The translations under genes and the position numbers were made by a program. From contig NZ_CP012073.1 of NCBI RefSeq assembly GCF_001262075.1, positions 1,364,001-1,428,000 on the forward strand: a stretch of DNA of 64,000 bases. The letters are read 5' to 3'. The stretch is from Ottowia sp. oral taxon 894 (lineage in GTDB: Bacteria; Pseudomonadota; Gammaproteobacteria; Burkholderiales; Burkholderiaceae_C). Shown here one piece after another: positions 27,292 to 38,830 of the stretch (position 1 is the first letter of the stretch; the number at the start of each line of letters is the position of its first letter). Under the pieces are notes generated by a model. It was given only the letters and a program-made list of their open reading frames with translations, made no database searches and had not been told where the DNA came from.

Positions 27292-27864
27292 TTGGCTACC
27301 GAACAGGAACTCTCCGACTTTCTCAAAAGCGTGGAAAAGCGCGCCTTCAAGCGTGCCGTCTGGCAAGTGCGCGATGACGACGCGGCGCTGGACATCGTGC
27401 AAGACAGCATGCTCAAGCTGGCGCTGCGTTATGGCGACCGCCCTGCGCAAGAGCTGCCGCTGCTGTTTCAGCGCATCCTGGCCAATCAGACGATGGACTG
27501 GTTTCGCCGCCAGAAAACGCGCGACGCCCATCTGGCCAGCGCGGCCGATCTGATCAGCGGCGATGAAGAAGAGGGCGGCCCCGACGCGCTTGAAGTGCTC
27601 CAGGCCATTGCGGGGGCCGAGGCCGCCGCCGAAAGCGCCGAAACCTCCCTGAGCCGCCGCGAAGTGCTGCGCCTGATTGAAAAGGCGCTGCAAGAGCTGC
27701 CTGCGCGTCAACGCGAAGCCTTTCTGTTGCGTTACTGGGAAGAGCTGGATGTCGCCGAAACAGCCGCCGTCATGGGCTGCTCGGCTGGCAGCGTCAAAAC
27801 GCACTGCTCGCGCGCCACGCAAGCGCTGGCCCGCACGCTCCAGGCCCAGGGAATTTCGCCATGA
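27292..27864 (+). CDS. RNA polymerase sigma factor, sigma-70 (ECF-like) family
   Basis: A 190-residue sigma factor with region 2 near the N-terminus (RVRDDDAALDIVQDSMLKLA-like, here preceded by KRAVWQV) and region 4 at the C-terminus (LPARQREAFLLRYWEELDVA, then AVMGCSAGSVKTHCSRATQA). An acidic linker (SGDEEEGGPD) joins them. No ATG fits; the gene begins with TTG at 27292 (LATEQELSDFL) or 27286, and the ribosome site is weak. It overlaps the next gene by ATGA. Its neighbours DUF3619, DUF3106 and RDD are a conserved set in Burkholderiales. DUF3619 may act like an anti-sigma factor, by position. Confidence 0.88.
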   Translation: MATEQELSDFLKSVEKRAFKRAVWQVRDDDAALDIVQDSMLKLALRYGDRPAQELPLLFQRILANQTMDWFRRQKTRDAHLASAADLISGDEEEGGPDALEVLQAIAGAEAAAESAETSLSRREVLRLIEKALQELPARQREAFLLRYWEELDVAETAAVMGCSAGSVKTHCSRATQALARTLQAQGISP

Positions 27865-28292
27865 CCACCCAGAAACGCATCGACCAATTCGCCAACCGCA
27901 TCGCCGCCCGGCTGGAAGGCGGCGGCGTGCCGCATGACGTCAGCGAACGCCTGCGCATCGCGCGCCAGCAGGCGCTGGCCGCGCGCAAAACCGCTGCGCT
28001 CGCCGCCGCACAGCCCGCGTCTGCCATCGTGACGCAAGGCCGCCATGCGGCGCTGGCCGCAGGCGGCGAGCCTGGTTTTGGCTGGCTGGGCTGGCTGGCG
28101 CCCGCGCTGGCGCTGGCCGCGTTGCTGGCAGGCCTGCTGGCCTTGCAGCCGCAGCAAATGCGCCTGCCCGATCCGCGCGTGGCCGAAGTCGATGCCGATC
28201 TCGTGGCCGATACCTTGCCGCCCAAAGCCTACGCAGACCCGGGTTTTCTGCAATACCTGCGCCTGACCCAGCCGCCAGCCAACGTGCATTGA
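27861..28292 (+). CDS. DUF3619 family membrane protein
   Basis: A 143-residue protein with a cytoplasmic N-terminal helix-rich region (KRIDQFANRIAARLEGGG, RLRIARQQALAARK), one transmembrane segment (WLAPALALAALLAGLLAL) and a short periplasmic tail with DADLVADTLPPKAYADPGFLQYL. This is the DUF3619 layout. Its four-base overlap with the sigma factor gene and single-helix topology make an anti-sigma-like role plausible, but it has no recognisable zinc-binding anti-sigma motif. Confidence 0.83.
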   Translation: MTTQKRIDQFANRIAARLEGGGVPHDVSERLRIARQQALAARKTAALAAAQPASAIVTQGRHAALAAGGEPGFGWLGWLAPALALAALLAGLLALQPQQMRLPDPRVAEVDADLVADTLPPKAYADPGFLQYLRLTQPPANVH

Positions 28293-28313
28293 CTTTTGCG
28301 CCGCCCCTTCGCC

Positions 28314-28736
28314 ATGAAATACCCGCCCCTGCCACGCTCCTTGCTGGCCGCCGTCTGCCTGCTGGCCGCCTGCGCCGCGCATGCCCAGCCGTGGACGGCG
28401 CTCACGCCGGAGCAGCAAACCGCCCTGGCTCCGCTGGCCGCCCAGTGGCCCGGGATGAGTCCCGAGCAGCAAGGCCATTGGCTTGCTTTGGCGCAAAGCT
28501 ATCGCAGCATGAGCGCGGACGAGCAGGCGAGCCTGCAAAGCCGCATGCGTGAGTGGGCCGCTCTCACGCCCCAGCAGCGCGCGCAGGCGCGCCAGAGCTT
28601 TGACGAAGCCCGCAGCGTGCCCGCTGACGAAAAAAAGCTCCGCTGGGAGGCCTACCAGCATCTGCCCCGGCAAGAGCGCGAACGGCTGGCGCGTGAGCCA
28701 GCCCCGGCCATTGGCGCGCCTGACAGCGCCAGATAA
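28314..28736 (+). CDS. DUF3106 domain-containing secreted protein
   Basis: A 140-residue protein with an N-terminal signal sequence (LLAAVCLLAACAAHAQ). The mature region is built on repeated short units of the type WxxLTPEQQxALxPL, WPGMSPEQQGHWLAL, YRSMSADEQASLQSRM and WAALTPQQRAQAR, the hallmark of DUF3106. Third gene of the sigma factor operon. I chose ATG at 28314; an upstream TTG at 28296 is in frame. The signal sequence could be a lipobox (LLAAC), so it may be a lipoprotein. Function unknown. Confidence 0.83.
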   Translation: MKYPPLPRSLLAAVCLLAACAAHAQPWTALTPEQQTALAPLAAQWPGMSPEQQGHWLALAQSYRSMSADEQASLQSRMREWAALTPQQRAQARQSFDEARSVPADEKKLRWEAYQHLPRQERERLAREPAPAIGAPDSAR

Positions 28737-28813
28737 TCGGCCGCTCACCGCCTGCGGCGCGCGCCTGTTGCGCCGCCAGGCTTTTTTGCTTCACCCGCTC
28801 CATCCGTTTTTTC

Positions 28814-29353
28814 ATGCCTGCCCCCCCACTGCGCCGCCGCATGGCCTGCTGGCTGTACGAGGGCGTGCTGATGTTTGGCGTCGTCGTCGCGGCGGGCCTG
28901 GTTTTCAGCATTGCCGCCCAGATGCGCCACGCGCTTGAACACCGACACGCCATGCAGGCGTTTCTCTTTCTGGTGTGCGGCATCTACTTTTGCTGGTTCT
29001 GGTCCAAGGGGCAGACGCTGGCCATGAAAACCTGGCGCATCGGCATCACCGACCGGCAAGGCCGCCCCCTCACGCAGGCGCGCGCCGCCTGGCGCTACCT
29101 GCTGTGCTGGCTGTGGTTTCTGCCCCCGCTGGCCCTGAGCGCCCCTTTTCATCTGCCTGCGGCTGAAGTGGGCGTGCTCACCCTGGGCTGGATCGCCGTC
29201 TGGGCGCTGCTCTCGCGCTTTCAGCCCGAAGGCCAGTTCTGGCACGACGTGCTCGCCGGCACGCGCCTGACGGATGCGCGCGCGCCGAAAACGCCAGCTT
29301 CGCCCGCCCCTGCCTCTTCGCCCGCTCCTGCTTCCAATGCCGACGCCGCCTGA
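28814..29353 (+). CDS. RDD family membrane protein
   Basis: A 179-residue inner-membrane protein with the RDD-domain layout. The first helix is GVLMFGVVVAAGLVFSIAAQ. The second is AFLFLVCGIYFCWFWSKGQT, ending in the conserved GQTLAMKTWRIGITDRQGRP segment, and a third helix follows. A GQFWHDVLAGTRL motif closes the domain. The last about 25 residues (PASPAPASSPAPASN) are a Pro/Ser/Ala tail. Its 3' end overlaps the start of the diacylglycerol kinase gene by 17 bases. Confidence 0.88.
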   Translation: MPAPPLRRRMACWLYEGVLMFGVVVAAGLVFSIAAQMRHALEHRHAMQAFLFLVCGIYFCWFWSKGQTLAMKTWRIGITDRQGRPLTQARAAWRYLLCWLWFLPPLALSAPFHLPAAEVGVLTLGWIAVWALLSRFQPEGQFWHDVLAGTRLTDARAPKTPASPAPASSPAPASNADAA

Positions 29354-29768
29354 CTCACCTTCCACGCCGCAAGCCCAGGGCGCTGCGGATATTTCCAGCG
29401 GCCTGCCGCCCAAACGCACCGGTCTGGCGCGCCTGTGGCATGCCTTCGGCTACTCGCTGGCGGGCTTGCGCGCCGCCTGGCGCGAGCCCGCCTTCCGGCA
29501 GGAAGCGGCGCTGAGCTTCGTGCTCGTTCCGGCCGCCTTCTGGCTGGGCCGCAACTGGGTGGAAACCGCCCTGCTCGCTGGCTCTTGCCTCATCGTCATG
29601 GTGGCTGAGCTGCTCAACAGCGGCATCGAGGCGGCCATTGACCGCATCGGCTTGCAACGGCACCCGCTTTCCAAACGGGCCAAAGACCTGGGCAGCGCCG
29701 CCGTGCTGCTGGCGCTGCTGCTGGCTGGCGGCATTTGGCTGGCCGCCATCTGCGCCCGTTTTGCGTGA
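29337..29768 (+). CDS. dgkA: Diacylglycerol kinase
   Basis: A 143-residue inner-membrane enzyme that phosphorylates diacylglycerol to phosphatidate, recycling lipid from envelope synthesis. After a 40-residue Pro/Ser-rich head, it has SLAGLRAAWREPAFRQE, three helices and the signature VMVAELLNSGIEAAIDR, with the catalytic Glu, followed by RAKDLGSAAV. It is the last gene of the sigma-DUF3619-DUF3106-RDD-dgkA run. The start overlaps the RDD gene in a different frame. Confidence 0.93.
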   Translation: MPTPPDSPSTPQAQGAADISSGLPPKRTGLARLWHAFGYSLAGLRAAWREPAFRQEAALSFVLVPAAFWLGRNWVETALLAGSCLIVMVAELLNSGIEAAIDRIGLQRHPLSKRAKDLGSAAVLLALLLAGGIWLAAICARFA

Positions 29769-29879
29769 AAAAGTTGCGGGGGAGGGCGCACGCAGACTGG
29801 CTTGACGCCGGTTTTTGCTGCGCCTGGCGCTGTCAGCGCCCTCCTTTTCATTCTGGTTTCCCTCAACGCCTGTCCGTTC

Positions 29880-30467
29880 ATGAAAGAACCCGCCTTTTCC
29901 ATTTGCGTTTATTGCGGCTCCCGCTCTGGCGCTGATCCTGCTTTTGCCGCCCTGGCCGCGCAAACGGGCCGCTGGATCGGCCAGCACGGCGGCCAGCTTG
30001 TGTATGGCGGCGGCAAAAACGGCCTTATGGGCGCTGTGGCTGATGCCACGCTGCAAGCGGGCGGCCGCGTCATTGGCGTTATTCCGCAGGCGCTGGTTGA
30101 GCGCGAGCATGCCCATCGCGGCTGCACCGAGCTGCACGTTGTGCAGACCATGCACGAGCGCAAGCACCTCATGGCCGCCCGCGCCAGCGCTTTTCTGGCC
30201 CTGCCCGGCGGCATTGGCACTTTCGAGGAATTTTTTGAAGCCTGGACGTGGCGCCAGCTCGGCTATCACGCCAAGCCCATTGGCCTGCTCAACCATGACG
30301 GCTTCTACGACGGCCTGCTGTCTTTTCTGCGCCATAGCCAGGCGCAAGGCTTCATGTCCCCCGATTTGATGGCGCTGGTTGATGTCGATACCCATCCAGC
30401 CGCCCTGCTGGAGCGCCTGGCCCGGGGCGCAGATGGCGAATTCAGCCCGCTTGCGGCGTCTTTTTAG
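29880..30467 (+). CDS. LOG family (TIGR00730) Rossmann-fold protein
   Basis: A 195-residue cytosolic protein of the lysine decarboxylase-like/LOG family, probably a nucleoside-5'-monophosphate phosphoribohydrolase (cytokinin-activating type). Seen are ICVYCGSRSGADPAF at the start, LVYGGGKNGLMGAVADA, the TMHERKHLMA segment and the signature LPGGIGTFEEFFEAWTW. It starts about 110 bases after dgkA. The stop TAG lies inside the family A repeat that begins at 30461, so the last residues LAASF are set by the repeat boundary. Confidence 0.92.
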   Translation: MKEPAFSICVYCGSRSGADPAFAALAAQTGRWIGQHGGQLVYGGGKNGLMGAVADATLQAGGRVIGVIPQALVEREHAHRGCTELHVVQTMHERKHLMAARASAFLALPGGIGTFEEFFEAWTWRQLGYHAKPIGLLNHDGFYDGLLSFLRHSQAQGFMSPDLMALVDVDTHPAALLERLARGADGEFSPLAASF

Positions 30468-30550
30468 CTCTTTTATCTATAGCATGACGTCCTAGTGGAA
30501 TGTGCGCAAAGCGGTATTTTGACCCCTTTGAATCAGCTCCTGATTTTGAT
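30461..30550 (-). repeat. Family A dispersed repeat, copy 7
   Basis: TTTTTAGCTCTTTTATCTAT, AGCATGACGTCCTAGTGGAA, TGTGCGCAAAGCGGTATTTT and CAGCTCCTGATTTTGATGG. The TAG near its left end is the stop codon of the LOG gene. Confidence 0.88.
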
Positions 30551-30617
30551 GGCGCCGGGCCAGAGGAGCCGGATGGAAGGCCAGAAGATCAAAAAGGCGC
30601 CAGGCGCGCGCCGCAAA

Positions 30618-30648
30618 TGAAAAAGGGTGGCTGGGCCACCCTTTTTCA
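30618..30648 (-). terminator. Rho-independent terminator of gdhA, overlapping its stop codon
   Basis: TGAAAAAGGGTGGC and GCCACCCTTTTTCA form a perfect 14-bp stem with a 3-base loop. The TGA at one edge of the stem is the gdhA stop codon on the minus strand. Confidence 0.88.
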
Positions 30649-31992
30649 GACCACGCCCTGGGCGAGCATGGCATCGGCCAGCTTGACGAAGCCGGCGATG
30701 TTGGCGCCTTCCACGTAGTTCACCGCGCCCTGGGCGCGCTCGCCGTAGCGCACGCAGTTTTGGTGAATGTCTTTCATGATGGCGTGCAGGCGCTCGTCCA
30801 CTTCCTGCGCCGTCCAGCCCAGCCGCATGGCGTTCTGGCTCATCTCCAGGCCCGAGGTGGCCACGCCGCCCGCGTTGCTGGCCTTGCCGGGCGCGTAGAG
30901 CGTGCCAGCGGCCAAAAAGACATCCACCGCTTCCAGCGTGCTGGGCATGTTGGCACCTTCGGCAACGCAGAGCACGCCGTTTTTGACCAGCGTTTTGGCG
31001 TCTTCGCCGTCCAGCTCGTTTTGCGTGGCGCAAGGCAGGGCGATGTCGGTTTTGACGTGCCAGGGGCGGCTGCCGGGCAGGAAAGTGAGGCCATGCCGCG
31101 CCGCGAAGTCGGCCAGGCGGCCGCGCTGCACGTTTTTCAGCTCCATCACGGCCAGCACTTGTTCGCGGCTCAGGCCCGCTTCATGCACCAGCGTGCCGCC
31201 CGAGTCCGACAGGGTGATGACTTTCGCGCCCATCTCCAGCGCCTTTTCGGCGGCGTACTGGGCCACGTTGCCGCTGCCGCTGATGGACACGCGCTTGCCT
31301 TCAAAGCCTTCGCTCTTGCGCGCGAGCATTTCCTGCGCGAAGTAGGCCACGCCGTAGCCCGTGGCTTCGGGGCGCATCAGGCTGCCGCCAAAGCTCATGC
31401 CTTTGCCGGTGAAGACGCAGGCGGCGCTGTTGCTGAGCTTTTTCATCATGCCGGCCATGTAGCCCACTTCGCGTGCGCCCACGCCAATGTCGCCAGCGGG
31501 CACGTCGGTGTCAGGGCCGATGTGGCGGAACAGCTCCTGCACCAGCGCCTGGCAAAAGCGCATGACTTCGGCGTCGCTCTTGCCTTTGGGGTCAAAGTCG
31601 GAGCCGCCCTTGCCGCCGCCCATGGGCAGCGTGGTGAGCGCGTTTTTGAAGCTTTGCTCGAAGGCCAGGAATTTCAGAATCGACAAATTCACGCTGGGGT
31701 GAAAGCGCATGCCGCCCTTGTAGGGGCCAATGGCCTTGCTGTGCTGGATGCGAAAGGCGCGATTGACTTGCGTGCGGCCCTGGTCGTCGGTCCAGCTCAC
31801 GCGAAACTGCACCACGCGGTCCGGCTCGCACAGGCGCTCCAGCAGGGCGTATTCGCGGTACTGCGGGTTCTTCTCCAGGAAGGGCCAGAGGCTGGTAAGC
31901 ACCTCGCGCACGGCTTGCAGAAATTCCGGCTGGTCCGGATCGCGCCGCTGCACATTGCGCAGAAAGTCTTCAAGGCTGGTTGTGGCTGTCAT
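30646..31992 (-). CDS. gdhA: NADP-specific glutamate dehydrogenase
   Basis: Aminates 2-oxoglutarate to glutamate with NADPH (EC 1.4.1.4), linking ammonia assimilation to the TCA cycle. The 448-residue protein has the hexameric GDH50s architecture: KGGMRFHPSVNLS, the catalytic Lys in TLPMGGGKGGSDFDPKGKSD, DIGVGAREVGYMAG and the nucleotide-binding SISGSGNVAQYAAEK. ATG at 31992 follows AAAAGGAGAAAAA. It is followed directly by a terminator whose stem contains its stop codon, so it is the last gene of its transcript. hisF lies upstream with 67 bases between. Confidence 0.96.
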   Translation of the reverse strand: MTATTSLEDFLRNVQRRDPDQPEFLQAVREVLTSLWPFLEKNPQYREYALLERLCEPDRVVQFRVSWTDDQGRTQVNRAFRIQHSKAIGPYKGGMRFHPSVNLSILKFLAFEQSFKNALTTLPMGGGKGGSDFDPKGKSDAEVMRFCQALVQELFRHIGPDTDVPAGDIGVGAREVGYMAGMMKKLSNSAACVFTGKGMSFGGSLMRPEATGYGVAYFAQEMLARKSEGFEGKRVSISGSGNVAQYAAEKALEMGAKVITLSDSGGTLVHEAGLSREQVLAVMELKNVQRGRLADFAARHGLTFLPGSRPWHVKTDIALPCATQNELDGEDAKTLVKNGVLCVAEGANMPSTLEAVDVFLAAGTLYAPGKASNAGGVATSGLEMSQNAMRLGWTAQEVDERLHAIMKDIHQNCVRYGERAQGAVNYVEGANIAGFVKLADAMLAQGVV

Positions 31993-32059
31993 TTTTTCTC
32001 CTTTTCGTGGAAATAAACGTGATAAAGCGGCCCAGCCAGGCCGCCATTCGCCATGATAT

Positions 32060-32821
32060 TCACTGCCTGACCGTGATACCGCGCTCTGCCATGCGCGCCT
32101 TGGCCTCGGCCACGGTGTGCTGGCCGTAGTGGAAGATGCTGGCGGCCAGCACGGCATCGGCCAGGCCTTGCTGCACGCCGTCGGCCAGGTGATCCAGCGT
32201 GCCCACGCCGCCAGAGGCAATCACGGGCACCGGCACGGCCTCGGCCACCGCGCGCGTCAGCGCCAGGTCAAAGCCGCTTTGCGTGCCGTCGCGGTCCATG
32301 CTGGTGAGCAATATTTCGCCCGCGCCCAGATCGGCCATCCGCCGCGCCCAGGCCACGGCATCCAGCCCCGTGTTCTGGCGGCCGCCGTGGCTGTACACCT
32401 CCCAGCCCGCGCCATCGGCGCGGCGCTTGGCGTCAATGGCCACCACGATGCACTGCGCGCCGTATTTGGCCGACGCCTCGCCAATCACCTCGGGGCGTGC
32501 AATGGCCGCCGAATTGAAGCTGGCCTTGTCCGCCCCCGCGTTCAGCAGGCGGCGCACGTCTTGCACGGTGCGCACGCCGCCGCCCACGGTGAGCGGAATG
32601 AACACGCGCGAGGCCACGGCTTCGATGATGGGCAGGATCAGATCGCGCCCGTCGCTGGTGGCGGTAATGTCCAGAAACGTCAGCTCATCGGCGCCCTGCT
32701 CGTTGTAGCGCGCGGCCACTTCCACCGGATCGCCCGCATCGCGCAGGCCCGTGAAGTTCACGCCCTTGACCACGCGGCCCGCAGTCACGTCAAGACAGGG
32801 AATGATGCGTTTGGCAAGCAT
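32060..32821 (-). CDS. hisF: Imidazole glycerol phosphate synthase subunit HisF
   Basis: The 253-residue cyclase subunit of the HisHF complex, which uses ammonia from HisH to make imidazole glycerol phosphate and AICAR in histidine synthesis. The TIM-barrel start [20 protein letters not shown], the catalytic Asp in [16 protein letters not shown] and [15 protein letters not shown] are typical. Normally hisA-hisF-hisI lie together. Here hisF is followed by gdhA and preceded by a divergent antitoxin-like remnant, so it is detached from the rest of the pathway in this window. Confidence 0.96.
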   Translation of the reverse strand: MLAKRIIPCLDVTAGRVVKGVNFTGLRDAGDPVEVAARYNEQGADELTFLDITATSDGRDLILPIIEAVASRVFIPLTVGGGVRTVQDVRRLLNAGADKASFNSAAIARPEVIGEASAKYGAQCIVVAIDAKRRADGAGWEVYSHGGRQNTGLDAVAWARRMADLGAGEILLTSMDRDGTQSGFDLALTRAVAEAVPVPVIASGGVGTLDHLADGVQQGLADAVLAASIFHYGQHTVAEAKARMAERGITVRQ

Positions 32822-32864
32822 GTTTGGTTTGACAGATGAAGGGTTGCTGACAGAATCCGCCGCC

Positions 32865-33121
32865 ATGACAGCCTTGGCCATTTCTGACAACGGGCGCGTG
32901 CTCATTCCCGCCGCGCGCCTGCACGCCGAAGTGCGTGATGGCCGCCTGGCGCTCACGCCAGCTTCCCGGCGGTACGCCAACGCTACGCGGCGCTACGCGC
33001 CTATTTTGACAGCCACCTGCCGCCCGCCGAAGGGCGCAGCGCGGCCGACGAATTCATTGCCGAGCGCCGCGCCGAAGCCGAAGCCGCGCACGAGGCCAGC
33101 GACGGCCAGCCGGGCACATAG
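32865..33121 (+). pseudogene. AbrB/MazE-type VapB-like antitoxin, frameshifted
   Basis: The N-terminal part reads [17 protein letters not shown], the start of an AbrB-like DNA-binding domain. It then continues, only after a one-base frame change near codon 33, as [20 protein letters not shown] and GRSAADEFIAERRAEAEAA. The latter is the usual C-terminal toxin-binding tail of VapB antitoxins (GRS-x-x-DE-x-IAERR). The interval is not a multiple of three, in keeping with a frameshift. A PIN-like toxin start follows after a repeat. I infer a decayed vapBC pair; homology is by motif only. Confidence 0.55.
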
Positions 33122-33137
33122 GCGGAAGAAGGCGTGA

Positions 33138-33225
33138 TTTCGCTCCTTTGGCAATAGCAATACCTCCCCGCAGAAACTGCGCGAAACGCCTTTTAAACTT
33201 CCTTGAATTGCTCCTCTTTTTGATA
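33138..33225 (-). repeat. Family A dispersed repeat, copy 8 (diverged)
   Basis: TTTCGCTCCTTTGGCAATAG, then CAGAAACTGCGCGAAACGCC and GAATTGCTCCTCTTTTTGAT. The CTAG of the core is replaced by CCTCCCC. It separates the antitoxin-like and toxin-like remnants. Confidence 0.7.
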
Positions 33226-33234
33226 TGAATCTGC

Positions 33235-33438
33235 ATGCCAGCCGTTCACGTCATTGACGCCTTCGTGCTCATCGCCATCTCGCGCGGCGAGGCGGGCGCC
33301 AGACTGCTGAAAATGGGCCTGCCGCCTGCCGGACCGCCCCCCGCGCGCTGGAACAGTTCAGTCTGGGCGCAGCCGCCTTTGCCCATACGCAGGCGCTGGC
33401 GCATGTGCAGCAGGCTATCCGCATTGCCGTGCAGCTGA
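33235..33438 (+). pseudogene. VapC-like PIN-domain toxin remnant (N-terminus only)
   Basis: The frame starts MPAVHVIDAFVLIAISRGEA and GARLL. This is the beginning of a PIN domain with its first acidic residue (the Asp in VIDAF); after about 25 residues the similarity ends. A normal VapC is about 130 residues and would carry three more acidic residues, which are absent. Downstream the open frame shifts into the region before lemA. It is therefore a truncated toxin, next to the broken antitoxin. The call depends on a short motif. Confidence 0.4.
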
Positions 33439-33473
33439 TCCGCTGCCCCCTTTTCACTCTCCAAGGAATCGCC

Positions 33474-34097
33474 ATGAAACATTCCCTGCAACGTCTGCCC
33501 TCCCTGCCCCGCCTGGCCGCCGCCTGCGCCCTGGCGCTTGCGCTGGCAGGCTGCGGCTATAACGACTACCAGCGTCTGGACGAAGAAACCCAATCTGCCT
33601 GGAGCGAAGTTGTCAATCAGTACCAGCGCCGCTCCGACCTGGTGCAAAACATGGTCAACACCGTCAAAGGCGAAGCCAACTTCGAGCAGGAAACGCTCAC
33701 CAAGGTGATTGAAGCGCGCGCCAAGGCCACCAGCATCCAGGTCACGCCCGAAACCCTGCAAGACGCGACAAAGCTCCAGCAATTCCAGGCCGCGCAAGGC
33801 GAACTCTCCAGCGCCCTCAGCCGCCTGATGGTCACCGTGGAGCGCTACCCCGATCTGAAAGCCAACCAGGCGTTCGCCGACCTGCGCGTGACGCTCGAAG
33901 GCACCGAAAACCGCATCACCGTCGCCCGCAACCGCTACATCCAGGCCGTGCAGCAATACAACGTGCTGCGCCGCAGCTTCCCCACCAACCTCACGGGCAT
34001 GGTGTTCGGCTACGCACCCAAGCAGAACTTCACCGTCGCCAACGAAGCAGCCATCTCCACCGCACCCACGGTGGATTTCAGCAAGCCCGGCCAATAA
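33474..34097 (+). CDS. lemA: LemA family lipoprotein
   Basis: A 207-residue protein of the LemA family. It has a lipoprotein-type signal (AACALALALAGCGYNDYQRL). The typical LemA body follows, with WSEVVNQYQRRSDLVQNMVN, then AKATSIQVTPETL, YPDLKANQAFADLRVTLEGT, ENRITVARNRYIQAVQQYNV and LRRSFPTNLTGM. Family members are membrane-anchored helical bundles of unknown role, usually beside a TPM-domain gene; here the TPM gene is distant. ATG at 33474 has AAGGAATCGCC upstream. Confidence 0.94.
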   Translation: MKHSLQRLPSLPRLAAACALALALAGCGYNDYQRLDEETQSAWSEVVNQYQRRSDLVQNMVNTVKGEANFEQETLTKVIEARAKATSIQVTPETLQDATKLQQFQAAQGELSSALSRLMVTVERYPDLKANQAFADLRVTLEGTENRITVARNRYIQAVQQYNVLRRSFPTNLTGMVFGYAPKQNFTVANEAAISTAPTVDFSKPGQ

Positions 34098-34146
34098 GGC
34101 CCGCGTAGCCCTGGTTCCGCTCCAGCCACAACGGCCAGTTCAGGGG

Positions 34147-34236
34147 CATCAAAAACAGGAGCGAATTCAGGCCTGCTGAAATACCCGTCAGCGCAATATC
34201 TACCAAGACCTATAGCTATCGTAAAAATAGCAAATC
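34147..34236 (+). repeat. Family A dispersed repeat, copy 9 (diverged)
   Basis: CATCAAAAACAGGAGCGAAT, GCTGAAATACCCGTCAGCGC and CCAAGACCTATAGCTATCG. The core reads CCAAGAC in place of CTAGGAC. Confidence 0.7.
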
Positions 34237-34310
34237 CAGCGCTTTCTGCCCTGTCCGCGCCAGGCTGCGCGCGAACTCTGGCGCTCTCCTTGCGCGGCTG
34301 ACCAAAGGCG

Positions 34311-34354
34311 AAAAAAAACGCCCCGGCGCTCGCTGGGGCGCGAGGGCCGGGGCG
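34311..34354 (-). terminator. Rho-independent terminator of rpoC operon
   Basis: CGCCCCGGC and GCCGGGGCG form a 9-bp GC stem with an 18-base loop. On the minus strand eight T residues follow, about 25 bases past the rpoC stop. Confidence 0.85.
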
Positions 34355-34380
34355 CTGGGCCGCAAGGAGCCGGGCGGGCT

Positions 34381-38682
<4,302 letters not shown>

Positions 38683-38702
38683 GTGACTGTTTCCCCAATT
38701 GC

Positions 38703-38765
38703 TTCAAATTTGATAGCTGCCCGCACCCATTCCACTAGGACTTGCGGCCGATTTGGCTCTGAAAA
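38703..38765 (+). repeat. Family B dispersed repeat, copy 2
   Basis: TTCAAATTTGATAGCTGCCC, ATTCCACTAGGACTTGCGGC and CGATTTGGCTCTGAAAA. It sits inside the rpoB-rpoC operon, in the intergenic gap. Confidence 0.8.
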
Positions 38766-38830
38766 CTGCGGCCAGTGGCGCATGGAAAGGCGTTTCATGG
38801 ATGCGGCGGCGGGCAGGGCCGGGCGCGGCT

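Noticed and set aside
29826..29850. GGCGCTGTCAGCGCC as a terminator between dgkA and the LOG gene.
   Set aside because: The loop is too short without losing stem pairs, and the following T-run is weak.
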